DNA from: Rhizobium tibeticum
GTDB lineage: Bacteria > Pseudomonadota > Alphaproteobacteria > Rhizobiales > Rhizobiaceae
NCBI RefSeq assembly: GCF_900110205.1
Contig: NZ_FOCV01000017.1
Location: 62,001-126,000, forward strand
Reading direction: 5' to 3'
Length of the DNA stretch: 64,000 nucleotides
Both the position numbers and the translations under genes were made by a program. Positions within the stretch are counted from its first letter, which is position 1. The number at the start of each line of letters is the position of its first letter. Of this stretch, positions 24,341 through 33,815 are shown piece by piece. The notes beneath the pieces were generated by a model, which ran no database searches, was not told where the DNA came from, and saw nothing but the letters and a program-made list of their open reading frames with translations.

Positions 24341-25114
24341 ATGAAACTGCTCCCCACGCTTCTCGCCGGCGCAGCGCTTGCGCTTTCCGCCATCACGGCG
24401 CAGGCAGAAGTCCGCTTCGGCGTCATGAATGAATCCTATCCGCCCTTCTTTGCCAAGGATGCCTCGGGCCATTGGCAGGGATGGGAAATCGACCTTATGG
24501 ACGCTGTCTGCGAAGCAATGAAGGAGAAATGCTCGATCGTCGACATTTCATGGGATGGTCTTATTCCGGCTCTTGAGAGCAAGAAGTTCGACGTGATCTG
24601 GTCATCGATGTCGAACACCGCAGAACGCTCGAAGGTGATCGACTTCACCGACAAGTACTACAACACGCCGAGCAGCCTGATCGGTCCCAAAGACCAGAAG
24701 CCGGGCGTAACTGCCGATGACGTGCAGGGAAAGACCATTGGCATTCAGGTGTCGACGATCCAATCGGAATACTACAAGAAGTACTTTGCCAAGGTTGCAG
24801 AGGAAAAGACCTACCAAACACTCGACGAGGCTTTTCAGGACCTCGCGTCCGGCCGCATCGACTATGTCTTTGGCGATTCCCTGGCGCTTGACGCTTTCCT
24901 TAAAACCGACGGGGGCAAGGATTGCTGCGCCAGGATGGGGGACGTCACCGACGACAAGGATGTTCTCGGAGCTGGAGTTGCAGGTGGTTTGCGCAAGGAC
25001 GACACGGAGCTGAAAGCCAAGTTGAATGCGGCCATCGCCGCGGTCCGTGCCAGCGGCAAATATGACGCCATCACCAAGAAATACTTCGATTTCGACATCT
25101 ACGGCGCAAAGTAA
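24341..25114 (+). CDS. Amino-acid ABC transporter periplasmic binding protein
   Basis: A 257-residue family 3 binding protein. Signal peptide MKLLPTLLAGAALALSAITAQA, then EVRFGVMNESYPPFFAKDASG, the expected first strand and ligand loop. SWDGLIPALESKKFDVIWSSMSNTAERSKVIDFT is the family core. RBS AGGAGAA lies upstream. Binding proteins of this type take histidine, arginine, ornithine, opines or related amino acids; the ligand here is not evident from sequence. Confidence 0.93.
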   Translation: MKLLPTLLAGAALALSAITAQAEVRFGVMNESYPPFFAKDASGHWQGWEIDLMDAVCEAMKEKCSIVDISWDGLIPALESKKFDVIWSSMSNTAERSKVIDFTDKYYNTPSSLIGPKDQKPGVTADDVQGKTIGIQVSTIQSEYYKKYFAKVAEEKTYQTLDEAFQDLASGRIDYVFGDSLALDAFLKTDGGKDCCARMGDVTDDKDVLGAGVAGGLRKDDTELKAKLNAAIAAVRASGKYDAITKKYFDFDIYGAK

Positions 25115-25126
25115 GCAATCTGAACG

Positions 25127-25852
25127 ATGGCGACCACGCAACAGAGTGTTCTGGACCTGCTATCTCCCTATCCTCCGGGATGGGGTGGAGTTCTCCTGGC
25201 AGGTGCCGCCTCCACGGTCGCCATCTCAGCATGCGCCTTCGCCGTCGGCCTGTTGCTCGGCACGGGCGGCGCGATTGGAAAGCTCTCGGGCAATCGCATC
25301 TTCCGCCTGCTGCTCGATCTCTATACCACGGTGATCCGCGCTGTTCCCGAGCTGATCCTGATCGTCGGGCTCTATTATGCGGGCACGGATGGGCTTAACC
25401 GGCTCCTGGCTGCGTTGAACCTGCCGCCAATCACTGTGAACGGTTTCATCGCAGCCGTCGCTGTCCTGGGCTTCGTGCAGGGTGCCTACATGACTGAGGT
25501 GCTGCGCGGCGCGATCCTCGCCATTCCAGCTGGCCAGATCGAGGCTGCCAAGGCCTTCGGCATGGGACCCGTGTTGAGGTTTCGCCGCGTCTTGCTGCCG
25601 GCGCTTTTGCCAAACGCGCTGCCAGGTCTTGCCAATTTGTGGATGTCAATCACAAAGGACAGTGCGCTGGTCGCGGTCGTCGGCTACCAGGAACTGGCGC
25701 TCGCCACCCGTCTTGCCGGGGCAAGCACCAAACATTACTTCGTCTTTTTCCTTGCCTCAGCCCTTCTTTACCTCGCCATCACGCTCGCCTCCAATGTCGC
25801 CTTTAAACTGGTAGAGGGGCGGGTACGGCAGGGACAACCACGCCTTGTCTGA
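25127..25852 (+). CDS. Amino-acid ABC transporter permease (HisQ type)
   Basis: A 241-residue permease, 12 bp after the binding protein. It has five predicted transmembrane segments and the loop GQIEAAKAFGMGPVLRFRRVLLPALLPNALPG, the EAA motif that docks on HisP-type ATPases. It works as a heterodimer with the permease that follows. Confidence 0.92.
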   Translation: MATTQQSVLDLLSPYPPGWGGVLLAGAASTVAISACAFAVGLLLGTGGAIGKLSGNRIFRLLLDLYTTVIRAVPELILIVGLYYAGTDGLNRLLAALNLPPITVNGFIAAVAVLGFVQGAYMTEVLRGAILAIPAGQIEAAKAFGMGPVLRFRRVLLPALLPNALPGLANLWMSITKDSALVAVVGYQELALATRLAGASTKHYFVFFLASALLYLAITLASNVAFKLVEGRVRQGQPRLV

Positions 25853-25862
25853 AGAAAGCGCT

Positions 25863-26552
25863 ATGAGTTTCACCTGGATCTCTTCCTACTTTCCGCTGCT
25901 TCTGACGGGCGCCTGGCAGACTGTTTCGTTGCTGGCGATCTCCGTGGTGTTCGGGTTCATCATTGCCATAGGTCTCGCCTTCGCGCAGGTCAGCGGCGGC
26001 AGAGTTGCGCGGCTCTTCGCCCGCAGCTACTGCACCTTTTTCCGCGGCACGCCGTTGCTGATACAGCTATGGCTCCTCTACTATGGGATCGGCTCGCTAT
26101 TGCCCATGGTCCCCGGCATCCGCCAAAGCCTTTTCTGGCCAATCTTGCGCGAGGGCTTCTTCTTCGCAGCCGTAAGTTTTACGCTGAACTATGCCGCCTA
26201 TGAGGCGGAGGTGTTGCGCGGTGCACTGCTTGCCGTTCCCAAAGGCGAGCTCGAAGCCGGCCGAGCCTTTGGCCTGTCGCCCTGGACGCTCACCCGCCGC
26301 ATCTGGCTGCCGCGCGCTATCCGGATCGCCCTGCCAACCATAGCGGGAGAGATCGTCATGCAGCTCAAGGCGACGCCGCTCGCTTTTACGGTTACGGTGA
26401 TGGATCTCTACGCCGTGGCAAACAAGGTTCGACAGGACACGCTGCTCGTCTACGAACCGTTGCTCGTCGTCACCCTCTTCTATCTCGCTCTGACCGCATT
26501 GATCTCCCGCGTCTTTCGAGTTGTCGAAGGGCAGGTGCCGGTTCGACGTTAG
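25863..26552 (+). CDS. Amino-acid ABC transporter permease (HisM type)
   Basis: A 229-residue permease from ATG 25863, 10 bp after the previous stop; a TTG at 25845 would overlap the previous gene. EAA loop GELEAGRAFGLSPWTLTRRIWLPRAIRIALPT. FFRGTPLLIQLWLLYYG is the standard second segment of His/Gln permeases. It completes the heterodimeric channel. Confidence 0.9.
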   Translation: MSFTWISSYFPLLLTGAWQTVSLLAISVVFGFIIAIGLAFAQVSGGRVARLFARSYCTFFRGTPLLIQLWLLYYGIGSLLPMVPGIRQSLFWPILREGFFFAAVSFTLNYAAYEAEVLRGALLAVPKGELEAGRAFGLSPWTLTRRIWLPRAIRIALPTIAGEIVMQLKATPLAFTVTVMDLYAVANKVRQDTLLVYEPLLVVTLFYLALTALISRVFRVVEGQVPVRR

Positions 26553-26674
26553 GTCACACGAAAAGGCACTGGCCCTGATCCCTTGCGCGCCGACGCGAAC
26601 CACGCACACCTCACTCACTTTGTTATGAAAAGCTCGCCGCCGATAACGGCGATCGCCTGAATGGAGACCTCCTC

Positions 26675-27583
26675 ATGAGCACAACGCGAATTCTCGATGG
26701 CGGCATGAGCCGCGAGCTCCTGCGACTTGGCGCCGAACTGAAACAGCCGGAATGGTCGGCATTGGCGCTGATCGAGGCGCCCGATATCGTGCGCAAGGTA
26801 CACCAGGAATTCATCGCCGCCGGGTCGCAGGTCGTTACCACCAACAGCTATGCGCTTGTGCCCTTTCATATCGGCGAGGACCGGTTCCACACGGAGGGTG
26901 CTGCGTTGATACGCCTCGCTGGTCGCCTAGCGCGCGAAGCCGCCGATGCCGTCGACGATCGGAAGGTGCTGGTCGCCGGTTCGCTGCCGCCGATCTTCGG
27001 CTCCTACGAACCACAGAACTTCCAGCCGTCACGCGTGCAGGACTATCTCAAGGTGCTTGTCGAAAACCTCAGTCCTTTCGTCGATATATGGCTCGGCGAG
27101 ACGTTGAGCCTGATCGCGGAGGGAGAGGCTGTCCGCAAGGCCGTTGCAACCACCGACAAGCCATTCTGGATTTCGTTCACACTGGCAGATGACGAGGCAA
27201 ACATCAGGAGCGACGAACCGAAGCTTCGCTCCGACGAAAGGGTCGAGGACGCGGCATTCTGGGCGGTTTCGTCTGGCGCCGAGGCCCTGTTATTCAATTG
27301 CAGCAAGCCTGAGGTCATGAAGGCAGCGGTGGAAACGACAGCGCGTGTGTTTCGGAAGATGGACGCTCACATCGAAATCGGCGTCTACGCCAATGCCTTT
27401 GAAGGGGAGCAAGGCGGAGCAGCCGCCAATGAAGGCCTGCACGACACCCGCAACGACCTGACCGATGATACTTATTCGCGCTTTGCCTGTTCATGGGCCG
27501 AAGCAGGTGCGACTATAATCGGCGGTTGCTGCGGCATCGGCGCTGGCCATATCCATAGGCTCAAGAAAACCTTGCTGGGCTGA
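26675..27583 (+). CDS. mmuM: Homocysteine S-methyltransferase family protein
   Basis: A 302-residue cytoplasmic enzyme. Zinc ligands are visible as LLFNCS (C209) and IIGGCCG (C285, C286), and the N-terminal ILDGGMSRELLRLG is the family start. MmuM-type enzymes move a methyl group from S-methylmethionine (or a similar donor) to homocysteine, giving methionine. It lies 122 bp after the permease and is probably in the same operon, which suggests that the transporter may import S-methylmethionine or a related plant sulfonium amino acid. That substrate is inference. Confidence 0.82.
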   Translation: MSTTRILDGGMSRELLRLGAELKQPEWSALALIEAPDIVRKVHQEFIAAGSQVVTTNSYALVPFHIGEDRFHTEGAALIRLAGRLAREAADAVDDRKVLVAGSLPPIFGSYEPQNFQPSRVQDYLKVLVENLSPFVDIWLGETLSLIAEGEAVRKAVATTDKPFWISFTLADDEANIRSDEPKLRSDERVEDAAFWAVSSGAEALLFNCSKPEVMKAAVETTARVFRKMDAHIEIGVYANAFEGEQGGAAANEGLHDTRNDLTDDTYSRFACSWAEAGATIIGGCCGIGAGHIHRLKKTLLG

Positions 27584-27932
27584 GCCTATGTGTGGCGAAG
27601 GTGAACTGTCATGACGGTGAGATACCGAGGCAAGTCACTGAAGGGGTTCGCCTGTCTATTGAGTGGCGAGCCCTTCTCCGTAAGCTTATTCAAAGCAGCA
27701 CGCTGACCGCCAACTCAGCGGCGCCAGGATCCACCGACTATAGGTCTTTGGCTGGCACCTTCGTCGCAGTGCCAATCACGGCGCCTGAAAGGATTGATGG
27801 GTTGCGTTCTGGCGTTTACTTGACCTGCGCCCCTCGGATCGCGCGTCCGCTCGAGACAAAATCGCGGTTGGCCATTTATTGGGGAGCAGATTTGCCTTAG
27901 ACCCGGCCATATACGCGGCCATCACCAGGCCG
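27584..27932. other. 349-bp gap without a supported gene
   Basis: No convincing frame. Positions 27606-27652 resemble 12546-12590 (shared TGTCA, TGAGATACCGAG and GAAGGGGTTCGCC blocks). A 32-codon frame starting at 27611 (MTVRYRGKSLKGFA...) passes through it and has a weak counterpart in the other copy, so a remnant coding end is possible. Confidence 0.35.
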
Positions 27933-29171
27933 ATGAAAGTCATTATGGATAGTGTTCAATACCGGCAGGAAAGCGTCCTGCGACATCCCGGCTACCTCAA
28001 CTTCGCCGCATCCCGCGTGTTGTCCTCGCTAGCATTTCAATCGATCGCCGTTGCGATGGGCTGGATGATCTATGACCAAACGCATAGCGCATTTGCACTG
28101 GGTCTTGTTGGTCTCTGCCAATTCCTTCCCATGGTCATGCTCACGTTCGTCGTCGGGCAGGTGGCGGACCATTTCGACCGCAGGCGGATCGGTCTCATAT
28201 GTCAACTGGTTGAGGGCGTCACCGCGCTGTTTCTGGGACTGGCTGCCTGGCAAGGCATATTGAGCGCGAGCGGAATCCTCGTTGCGGTTGCCATTCTCGG
28301 TGCGGCACAGGCGTTCGAGCGACCGACCATGGCAGCTCTGCTTCCCACTGTCGTTCCCGCAAGCCTCCTGCAGAAGTCGATCGCTACCACGACTTCGATG
28401 ATGCAGACCGCCCTTGTGATTGGCCCATCGTTCGGGGGGCTGCTCTATGGTGTCGATGAAGTGGCACCGTTTGTCCTCTCGTTCGTCCTGTTTCTCATAG
28501 CCAGCATCAATGTAATTTCGATCCGCACGGAACGACCTGCCGCAGTTCGCCAGCCAGTGACCCTTGCATCGGTATTTGCCGGCGTGTCATTCATTCGCGG
28601 CAAACCTGTCATACTTGGCACGATTTCACTCGATCTCTTTGCTGTGCTTCTTGGGGGCGCCACTGCGCTGCTGCCGATGTTTGCTCGCGACATCTTGCAT
28701 GCTGGGCCATGGAGTCTCGGGCTGCTTCGGGCGAGCCCAGCAATTGGCGCCGTCGTGATGTCGATCTATCTTGCACGCTATCCGTTGAAAACCGACGCCG
28801 GCCGCAAGATGCTCTGGGCTGTGGCAATCTTTGGCCTTGCGACCATGGTCTTTGCGCTCTCACAGAACATTGCCCTTTCGATCGGCGCTCTCTTTATCGT
28901 CGGCGCGTCCGACACCATTAGCGTTGTCGTGCGCAGTTCGCTGGTGCAACTCTTGACGCCCGATGAGATGCGCGGTCGCGTCAACGCCGTCAATTCGCTA
29001 TTCATCGGGACCTCGAACCAGCTTGGAGAATTCGAATCCGGCATGGTCGCGGCCTTGCTCGGGCCGGTGATAACCGGGATCGTCGGCGGCATCGGTACGA
29101 TTGTTGTCGTTGTGCTCTGGATCCGGCTTTTTCCGGATCTCGCACGCGTAAAGACTCTGTCGGGAGACTGA
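27933..29171 (+). CDS. MFS transporter, EntS-like (MFS_3) exporter
   Basis: A 412-residue membrane protein from ATG 27933 (ATG 27945 and TTG 27879 are alternatives). Ten to twelve hydrophobic segments span it; GQVADHFDRRRIGLI is the MFS loop 2-3 motif, and the late segment has TPDEMRGRVNAVNSLF, characteristic of the enterobactin-exporter-like group. Such proteins export siderophores or drugs by proton antiport. There are no siderophore genes nearby, and it seems monocistronic, so the substrate is unknown. Confidence 0.85.
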   Translation: MKVIMDSVQYRQESVLRHPGYLNFAASRVLSSLAFQSIAVAMGWMIYDQTHSAFALGLVGLCQFLPMVMLTFVVGQVADHFDRRRIGLICQLVEGVTALFLGLAAWQGILSASGILVAVAILGAAQAFERPTMAALLPTVVPASLLQKSIATTTSMMQTALVIGPSFGGLLYGVDEVAPFVLSFVLFLIASINVISIRTERPAAVRQPVTLASVFAGVSFIRGKPVILGTISLDLFAVLLGGATALLPMFARDILHAGPWSLGLLRASPAIGAVVMSIYLARYPLKTDAGRKMLWAVAIFGLATMVFALSQNIALSIGALFIVGASDTISVVVRSSLVQLLTPDEMRGRVNAVNSLFIGTSNQLGEFESGMVAALLGPVITGIVGGIGTIVVVVLWIRLFPDLARVKTLSGD

Positions 29172-29283
29172 GGACCGCCCCGATCGGGCTAAGACGACGT
29201 TTGGGCTGGTTGCCGACCGGACGACGAGAACACGCGCGACAGCGGTGTTTTACATTGGCGTGCGTGGCCGAATAGCGCTGGCC

Positions 29284-30423
29284 TTATGGGTAGGCTGTCG
29301 CGCCGTCCGGCTTGCGGGTGATCTTGCGCTCCCAATGTACGTAGTCTTCCTTGATGAGCGCCTTTTCGTCAATTTCGATGCCCCAGCCTGGTCGGTCCGG
29401 TCTCAGCTCCATATGCCCGTCGACGGGCATATATGGATCGGTCGCCCAAGGGGCATATTCATGCGGCTTAAACTCCAGAATCTTGAAGTTCGGCTGCGCC
29501 GCACAGAAATGAATATTGACCGCAGTGGCCAGCGGCCCCATCGGATTGTGCGGTGCGACCGTCACATAGTGTGCCTCCGCAATGGCGGCGATGCGGCGCA
29601 TTTCGGTGACGCCGCCGACCACGCAGATGTCGGGCTGGATAATGTCGGCGCCGCGCGCGCTCAACAGCGACAGAAATTCGAAGCGTGAGTAAAGTGATTC
29701 ACCCGTTGCAAGCGGCACCGTCACCTTCGATTTTAGCTCCGCCCAGGCGGGAATGTGTTCCGGGCGGATCGGCTCCTCGTAAAAAAGCGGATCGTACGGC
29801 GCGATCGCGGCAGCGAGCTGGGCGGCCTGATAGGGCTCATAGATCTTTGCATGGGCATCGAATGCGAATTCGAAATGCGACGGCGTGAGGTCCCGGATTT
29901 TGCCGAACCAGTCGCCCGTTTCTTTGACTAGCTCACCCCACCGGCCCGCATGCAGATCGCGCCGGTAGGGGCTGAGCTTGAAAGCCGTATAGCCATAGGT
30001 CTCATTCAGCTTGAATGTTTGGTCGCGTGCGGCTTCCGGGTCGGGTGCGGTATAGACGCCGCAATAGACACGCACTCGGTCGCGCACATTTCCGCCGAGC
30101 AGCATATACACCGGAAGGCCGGCCGCTTTTCCTGCAGTATCCCATAATGCATGATCGATCGCCGAAATTGCCGCCAAACCCAAGGCGCCTGGCGGAAAGC
30201 GGCATTGCTGGTTGAGCTTGAGCACCAGGAACTCAACGCGCCGCGGGTCTTGTCCCTCTATCTGGTGAAAGAGATAGTCGAGTAGGGGAGGCAGGGACCA
30301 GTCAGGTCCATGGTTGTAGGCTTCTCCCCAACCGGAAATGCCTTCGCTCGTTTCGATCTTGACCAGCAGGCGCGGGCGATCGTCCACCCTCTGCATGTAG
30401 GTCTTCAGGGCAGTGATGTGCAT
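29284..30423 (-). CDS. Enolase-superfamily sugar-acid dehydratase (galactonate dehydratase-like)
   Basis: A 379-residue mandelate racemase/muconate lactonizing enzyme relative. Metal and catalytic motifs in order: AFDAHAK (D-x-H, first metal aspartate with catalytic His), FYEEPIRPE (second ligand), ATGESLYSR (third ligand), IIQPDIC and APHNPMGP (catalytic His). This set is that of D-galactonate/mannonate-type dehydratases, which remove water from sugar acids to give 2-keto-3-deoxy acids. The DapA-family gene upstream on the same strand could cleave or dehydrate the product. It lacks the longer signature of true enolases. The precise sugar acid is not resolved. Confidence 0.85.
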   Translation of the reverse strand: MHITALKTYMQRVDDRPRLLVKIETSEGISGWGEAYNHGPDWSLPPLLDYLFHQIEGQDPRRVEFLVLKLNQQCRFPPGALGLAAISAIDHALWDTAGKAAGLPVYMLLGGNVRDRVRVYCGVYTAPDPEAARDQTFKLNETYGYTAFKLSPYRRDLHAGRWGELVKETGDWFGKIRDLTPSHFEFAFDAHAKIYEPYQAAQLAAAIAPYDPLFYEEPIRPEHIPAWAELKSKVTVPLATGESLYSRFEFLSLLSARGADIIQPDICVVGGVTEMRRIAAIAEAHYVTVAPHNPMGPLATAVNIHFCAAQPNFKILEFKPHEYAPWATDPYMPVDGHMELRPDRPGWGIEIDEKALIKEDYVHWERKITRKPDGATAYP

Positions 30424-30435
30424 GTCGTTGTATCC

Positions 30436-31356
30436 TCAGGCTGCGCGGCTAAGCTCGCTGACGCGTGCAACGATAGTCTCGAGTTCGGCGCGTTCTGCTT
30501 CCGTCAGCGCTTCAACGCCCGGAATGCGAACTGGCCCGACGTCGTTACCAAGCATACCGAGCGCCTCCTTCACCACGGTTACGTTGGCGCCGTTCAGATA
30601 CTTCGTGCGCATGGCCTCGAATCCGGCAATGTCATCGATAAGCGCACGCGCGCCAGCATAGTCCTCCCTTTCCAGCGCTTGATGGATTGCGTGCGATCGC
30701 TCGGGGAAGACGTTGACGAGGCCCGAGGTAAAGCCCCGCGCGCCCATGGCATAGAAAGCAGGTGCCCATCCCTCTGCAAGACCGCAGACCCAGATCGCAG
30801 ATGCATCCTTCGTCGCGCGGATTACCTCGGCGAGAAGCATGAGGTTGCCGGAGGCGAACTTGATGCCGGCAATGTTCGGATGAAGGGCAAGCTTTCGGAA
30901 GTCCGCCACCGAGAATGTATCGCTTCGAACATAGGCAATGACGGGGACACTCGAGGCTTCCGCAAGCTCCAGGAAATACTTGGCCTGGTAGCTTGGACCT
31001 GCAAATGGGTCCATCGGGTGATGGCCCATGATGGCGTCTGCACCATCGGCAATCGCCTCGCGTGCTAGCGCCTTGGCATCGCTGAGAGAGCGACCGACGG
31101 CCGCGCTCACAAGGGATTTCCCGTCGGCTGCCGTGATCGTTGTTGCGTGAACATGACGGATCTCTTCCAGCGTCAGCGTAAAGAATTCTCCGGTATTGCC
31201 AGCGGCCATCAGATTGTGAACGCCGGCGCCTGCAAGGCGGCTGATGAGGGCCGACAACTTGGTGCTGTCAATCCTGCCATCCTTCTGATAGGGCGTCACG
31301 GGAACGCCTGAAATGCCCGTCAGAGCCTTGCGGATTTTCTTCATTGCCTCGGTCAC
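30436..31356 (-). CDS. DapA-family lyase/dehydratase (sugar-acid type)
   Basis: A 306-residue TIM-barrel Schiff-base enzyme. GTG 31356 is taken as start (AGGA about 8 nt upstream, adjacent to the regulator stop); ATG 31344 is possible. AAGNTGEFFTLTLEEI is the substrate-carboxylate loop, close to the GTGEFFSL of 5-keto-4-deoxyglucarate dehydratase. VPVIAYVRSD holds the catalytic tyrosine and IAGIKFASGN the Schiff-base lysine. It lies between the GntR regulator and the sugar-acid dehydratase, so it likely handles that enzyme's keto-deoxy product. True dihydrodipicolinate synthase is less likely from context. Confidence 0.85.
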   Translation of the reverse strand: MTEAMKKIRKALTGISGVPVTPYQKDGRIDSTKLSALISRLAGAGVHNLMAAGNTGEFFTLTLEEIRHVHATTITAADGKSLVSAAVGRSLSDAKALAREAIADGADAIMGHHPMDPFAGPSYQAKYFLELAEASSVPVIAYVRSDTFSVADFRKLALHPNIAGIKFASGNLMLLAEVIRATKDASAIWVCGLAEGWAPAFYAMGARGFTSGLVNVFPERSHAIHQALEREDYAGARALIDDIAGFEAMRTKYLNGANVTVVKEALGMLGNDVGPVRIPGVEALTEAERAELETIVARVSELSRAA

Positions 31357-31357
31357 G

Positions 31358-32095
31358 TCAAATGTCCTCGTTCTTCTCGAATACGATTTTGAGGTAAGTC
31401 TCACCGGAGCGCACGACGTGGTCGCGCATCACACGCTCGGCCTTGTCGCTGTTGCCGGACATGATGGCTGCAGCGATCGCGGCATGTTCTGACAGGGCCT
31501 TGTCGCGCTCTTGCGGATCGGAGTGAATGACGCGTCGGATGCTTGCGTCATAGAACTGCTGCCGTTCGATCATCCGCGCTAGATACTTACACCTCGACGA
31601 CACATGGATCTGGTCGTGAAACGTCTCGTTGAGCGCAATCAACTCGTCTGGAGATCCCGCTGCGGTCGCAGTTTTCATCTGCGCCACGATCGCTTCAATT
31701 GTGTCAGCCTCATTCTTGGAAATCCTCTTCGCGGCCAGATGCGCGATCATCGACTCCAAAGCTGCGCGGGCAAGGATCATCTCCTCTGCCCAACCCGAGT
31801 TGAACCGGATGAGCACTCCGCGCCGGGGAAGGGTTTCGACAAGACCTTCGGTTTCGAGCTGGCGTAGAGCCTCTTTGATGGGCGTGGTGCTGACGCCCAG
31901 CTGGTCTGCGAGCTGGCGTTCGTTGACGCGCTCGTTTGCCGCAAAGCGTCCGGAAAGAATGGCCGAGCGCAATGTGCGATGCACGTGATCGCGCAGTGTC
32001 GTCAGGAAGCGGGGGTCGAGCTTCTCGATCCGGTCCCCACCCGGTGCCGGAAGCGCTTCTTTCTGCATCACCTGAAAATCCCCCGTTGACGGCAA
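31358..32095 (-). CDS. GntR family regulator, FadR subfamily (FCD domain)
   Basis: A 245-residue repressor-type protein. Winged HTH at about 35-105 (VNERQLADQLGVSTTPIKEALRQLETEGLVETLPRRGVLIR) and an all-helical FCD ligand domain at about 115-235 with conserved histidines (NETFHDQIH, HAAIAAAI, RDHV) that usually hold a metal and an organic acid. It is the first gene of the leftward sugar-acid unit and is divergent from the Dpp-type transporter. The operator candidate at 32110-32125 lies between. Probably induced by the sugar acid or its keto-deoxy product. Confidence 0.9.
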   Translation of the reverse strand: MPSTGDFQVMQKEALPAPGGDRIEKLDPRFLTTLRDHVHRTLRSAILSGRFAANERVNERQLADQLGVSTTPIKEALRQLETEGLVETLPRRGVLIRFNSGWAEEMILARAALESMIAHLAAKRISKNEADTIEAIVAQMKTATAAGSPDELIALNETFHDQIHVSSRCKYLARMIERQQFYDASIRRVIHSDPQERDKALSEHAAIAAAIMSGNSDKAERVMRDHVVRSGETYLKIVFEKNEDI

Positions 32096-32109
32096 AATCG
32101 TTTTGTGAG

Positions 32110-32125
32110 ATCTGATATACCAGAT
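32110..32125. promoter_or_regulatory. Predicted GntR/FCD operator
   Basis: ATCTGATATACCAGAT, palindromic in 14 of 16 positions, with the CTGNTATANCAG type of core seen for FadR-subfamily repressors. It sits 15 bp before the gntR start and 66 bp before the binding-protein start. Confidence 0.55.
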
Positions 32126-32190
32126 TTCAGATCGATGTCGATATGAAAAATGCGCGCTTGACGCGATTGCAGCGCTCCAGGGAGGAACGA

Positions 32191-33792
32191 ATGGGCATTC
32201 AAAGACGCAGCTTCCTAATTACCTCGGCCTTCATCGCCGCAACGCTTTCGATGCCGCTCTCGGCACAGGCGGCAACGCCCAAGGACCAGCTTGTCGTTGC
32301 GATGAACATGTCGTCCATGCGTGGATTGGACCCGAATGAACTGAATCAACTCGAGGCGGCAGAGATCGTAGCCAATCTCTACGAGCGTCTCATTGCTCTG
32401 CCCGCAGATGACATCACCAAGCCGATGCCTGGCCTGGCCGAAAGCTGGACCGTTTCGCCCGATGGCAAGACCTTCACCTTCAAGATACGCTCCGGCGTGA
32501 GCTTTCATTCAGGAAATCCTCTGACTGCCAAGGATGTCGAGTGGTCGTTGCGTCGACTGGTCAAGCTCGGGCTTGCGCCTTCCGTCGACCTGCGCCAGTG
32601 GGGCTTTACTGACAAGAATGTCGACAGCCTGATCAAGGCAAGCGATGACACCACGGTTGTCTTGGAAACGCCGGAAGTGTGGAACCCGAACCTGATCTTC
32701 TATTCGCTAGCGAGTTTTTCCACTTCCATCCTCGACAGCAAGCTCCTGGCCGGGAAGGAAAAGAATGGCGATATGGGTCGGGAATTCCTGCAAACCGCTG
32801 ATGCCGGCTCCGGGCCCTATTCGCTGCGGACGTGGCGTGTCAATGATCTGTTGATTGCCGACGCTTTCAAGGATTATTGGGCCGGCGCGCCCAAGATGCG
32901 TCGCGTCATACTGCGCCACATTCCGGAATCGTCTGGCCAGCGTCTGCAGCTAGATGCGGGTGACGTCGATGTTGCAACACGCCTCTCGTCGACAGATCTC
33001 GCTGCCGTTCAGTCAGGCGGGAAGGCCGACATCCAGAAGACGCCGGGATTCGGGTTTTACTATCTGGCGCTTAACCAGAAGGACGAGATTCTCGCCAACC
33101 CGAAGGTTCGCGAAGCCTTCCGCTACCTCATTGACTATGATGGGCTGGCAAACACGGTCATGAAGTACTACGGCATCAAGCAAGAGACGATTGTCCCGTC
33201 TGGCCTGCCGGGTGCCAGCGATGCCGCTCCCTACAAACTCGATATCGACAAGGCAAAGCAACTGCTTGCCGAGGCCGGCTATCCGAATGGATTTTCAAAA
33301 GTCTATTATGCGACACCGGTGACGCCGGAATATGAAGTGGCCCAATCCCTTCAGGCCAATGCCGCCAAAGCGGGCATCAAACTTGACCTGCAAGGGGGCG
33401 ACCATATCGGCAAGTTTCGTAACCGTGAGTTCGAAATCTTTTCTGCCCGTACCGGCGAACGTCTCCCCGATCCGCATGCCGTTCTGGCCTCCTACGCGAC
33501 CAATCCCAACAATGCGGACGATGCAAAGCTGAGCGGCCTGATCGCCTGGCGCACCGCCTGGGACGTTCCGAAGGATATCCAGGATATGGTGACGGCGGCA
33601 GCGCACGAGACGGACCAGGAGAAGCGCGATGATCTCTATGCGAAGGTCAACCAGGCCTATCTCAAGGCTTCTCCGGCTCTCATCACCTCGTTCCAGCGCA
33701 CGGACGCAAAGGCTGTGCGCAAGGACATCAAGGGCTACATTGGTCATTCAACCTGGCTGACACGTTGGGACACGGTCTCAAAGGATCAATAG
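32191..33792 (+). CDS. ABC transporter substrate-binding protein, family 5 (peptide/opine/sugar type)
   Basis: A 533-residue periplasmic binding protein. ATG 32191 has GGGAGGAAC just upstream; 48 nt of extra frame is ignored. The start MGIQRRSFLITSAF...AQA is a twin-arginine-type signal (RRSFLI), cleaved near residue 27. PGLAESWTVSPDGKTFTFKIRSGVSFHSGNPLTAKDV is the family 5 signature. Proteins of this class bind di- and oligopeptides, opines or some oligosaccharides. The neighbouring enzymes point to sugar-acid-bearing compounds, which is inference. Confidence 0.92.
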   Translation: MGIQRRSFLITSAFIAATLSMPLSAQAATPKDQLVVAMNMSSMRGLDPNELNQLEAAEIVANLYERLIALPADDITKPMPGLAESWTVSPDGKTFTFKIRSGVSFHSGNPLTAKDVEWSLRRLVKLGLAPSVDLRQWGFTDKNVDSLIKASDDTTVVLETPEVWNPNLIFYSLASFSTSILDSKLLAGKEKNGDMGREFLQTADAGSGPYSLRTWRVNDLLIADAFKDYWAGAPKMRRVILRHIPESSGQRLQLDAGDVDVATRLSSTDLAAVQSGGKADIQKTPGFGFYYLALNQKDEILANPKVREAFRYLIDYDGLANTVMKYYGIKQETIVPSGLPGASDAAPYKLDIDKAKQLLAEAGYPNGFSKVYYATPVTPEYEVAQSLQANAAKAGIKLDLQGGDHIGKFRNREFEIFSARTGERLPDPHAVLASYATNPNNADDAKLSGLIAWRTAWDVPKDIQDMVTAAAHETDQEKRDDLYAKVNQAYLKASPALITSFQRTDAKAVRKDIKGYIGHSTWLTRWDTVSKDQ

Positions 33793-33815
33793 CCTGACCT
33801 CTCGAGGAGAATGAC

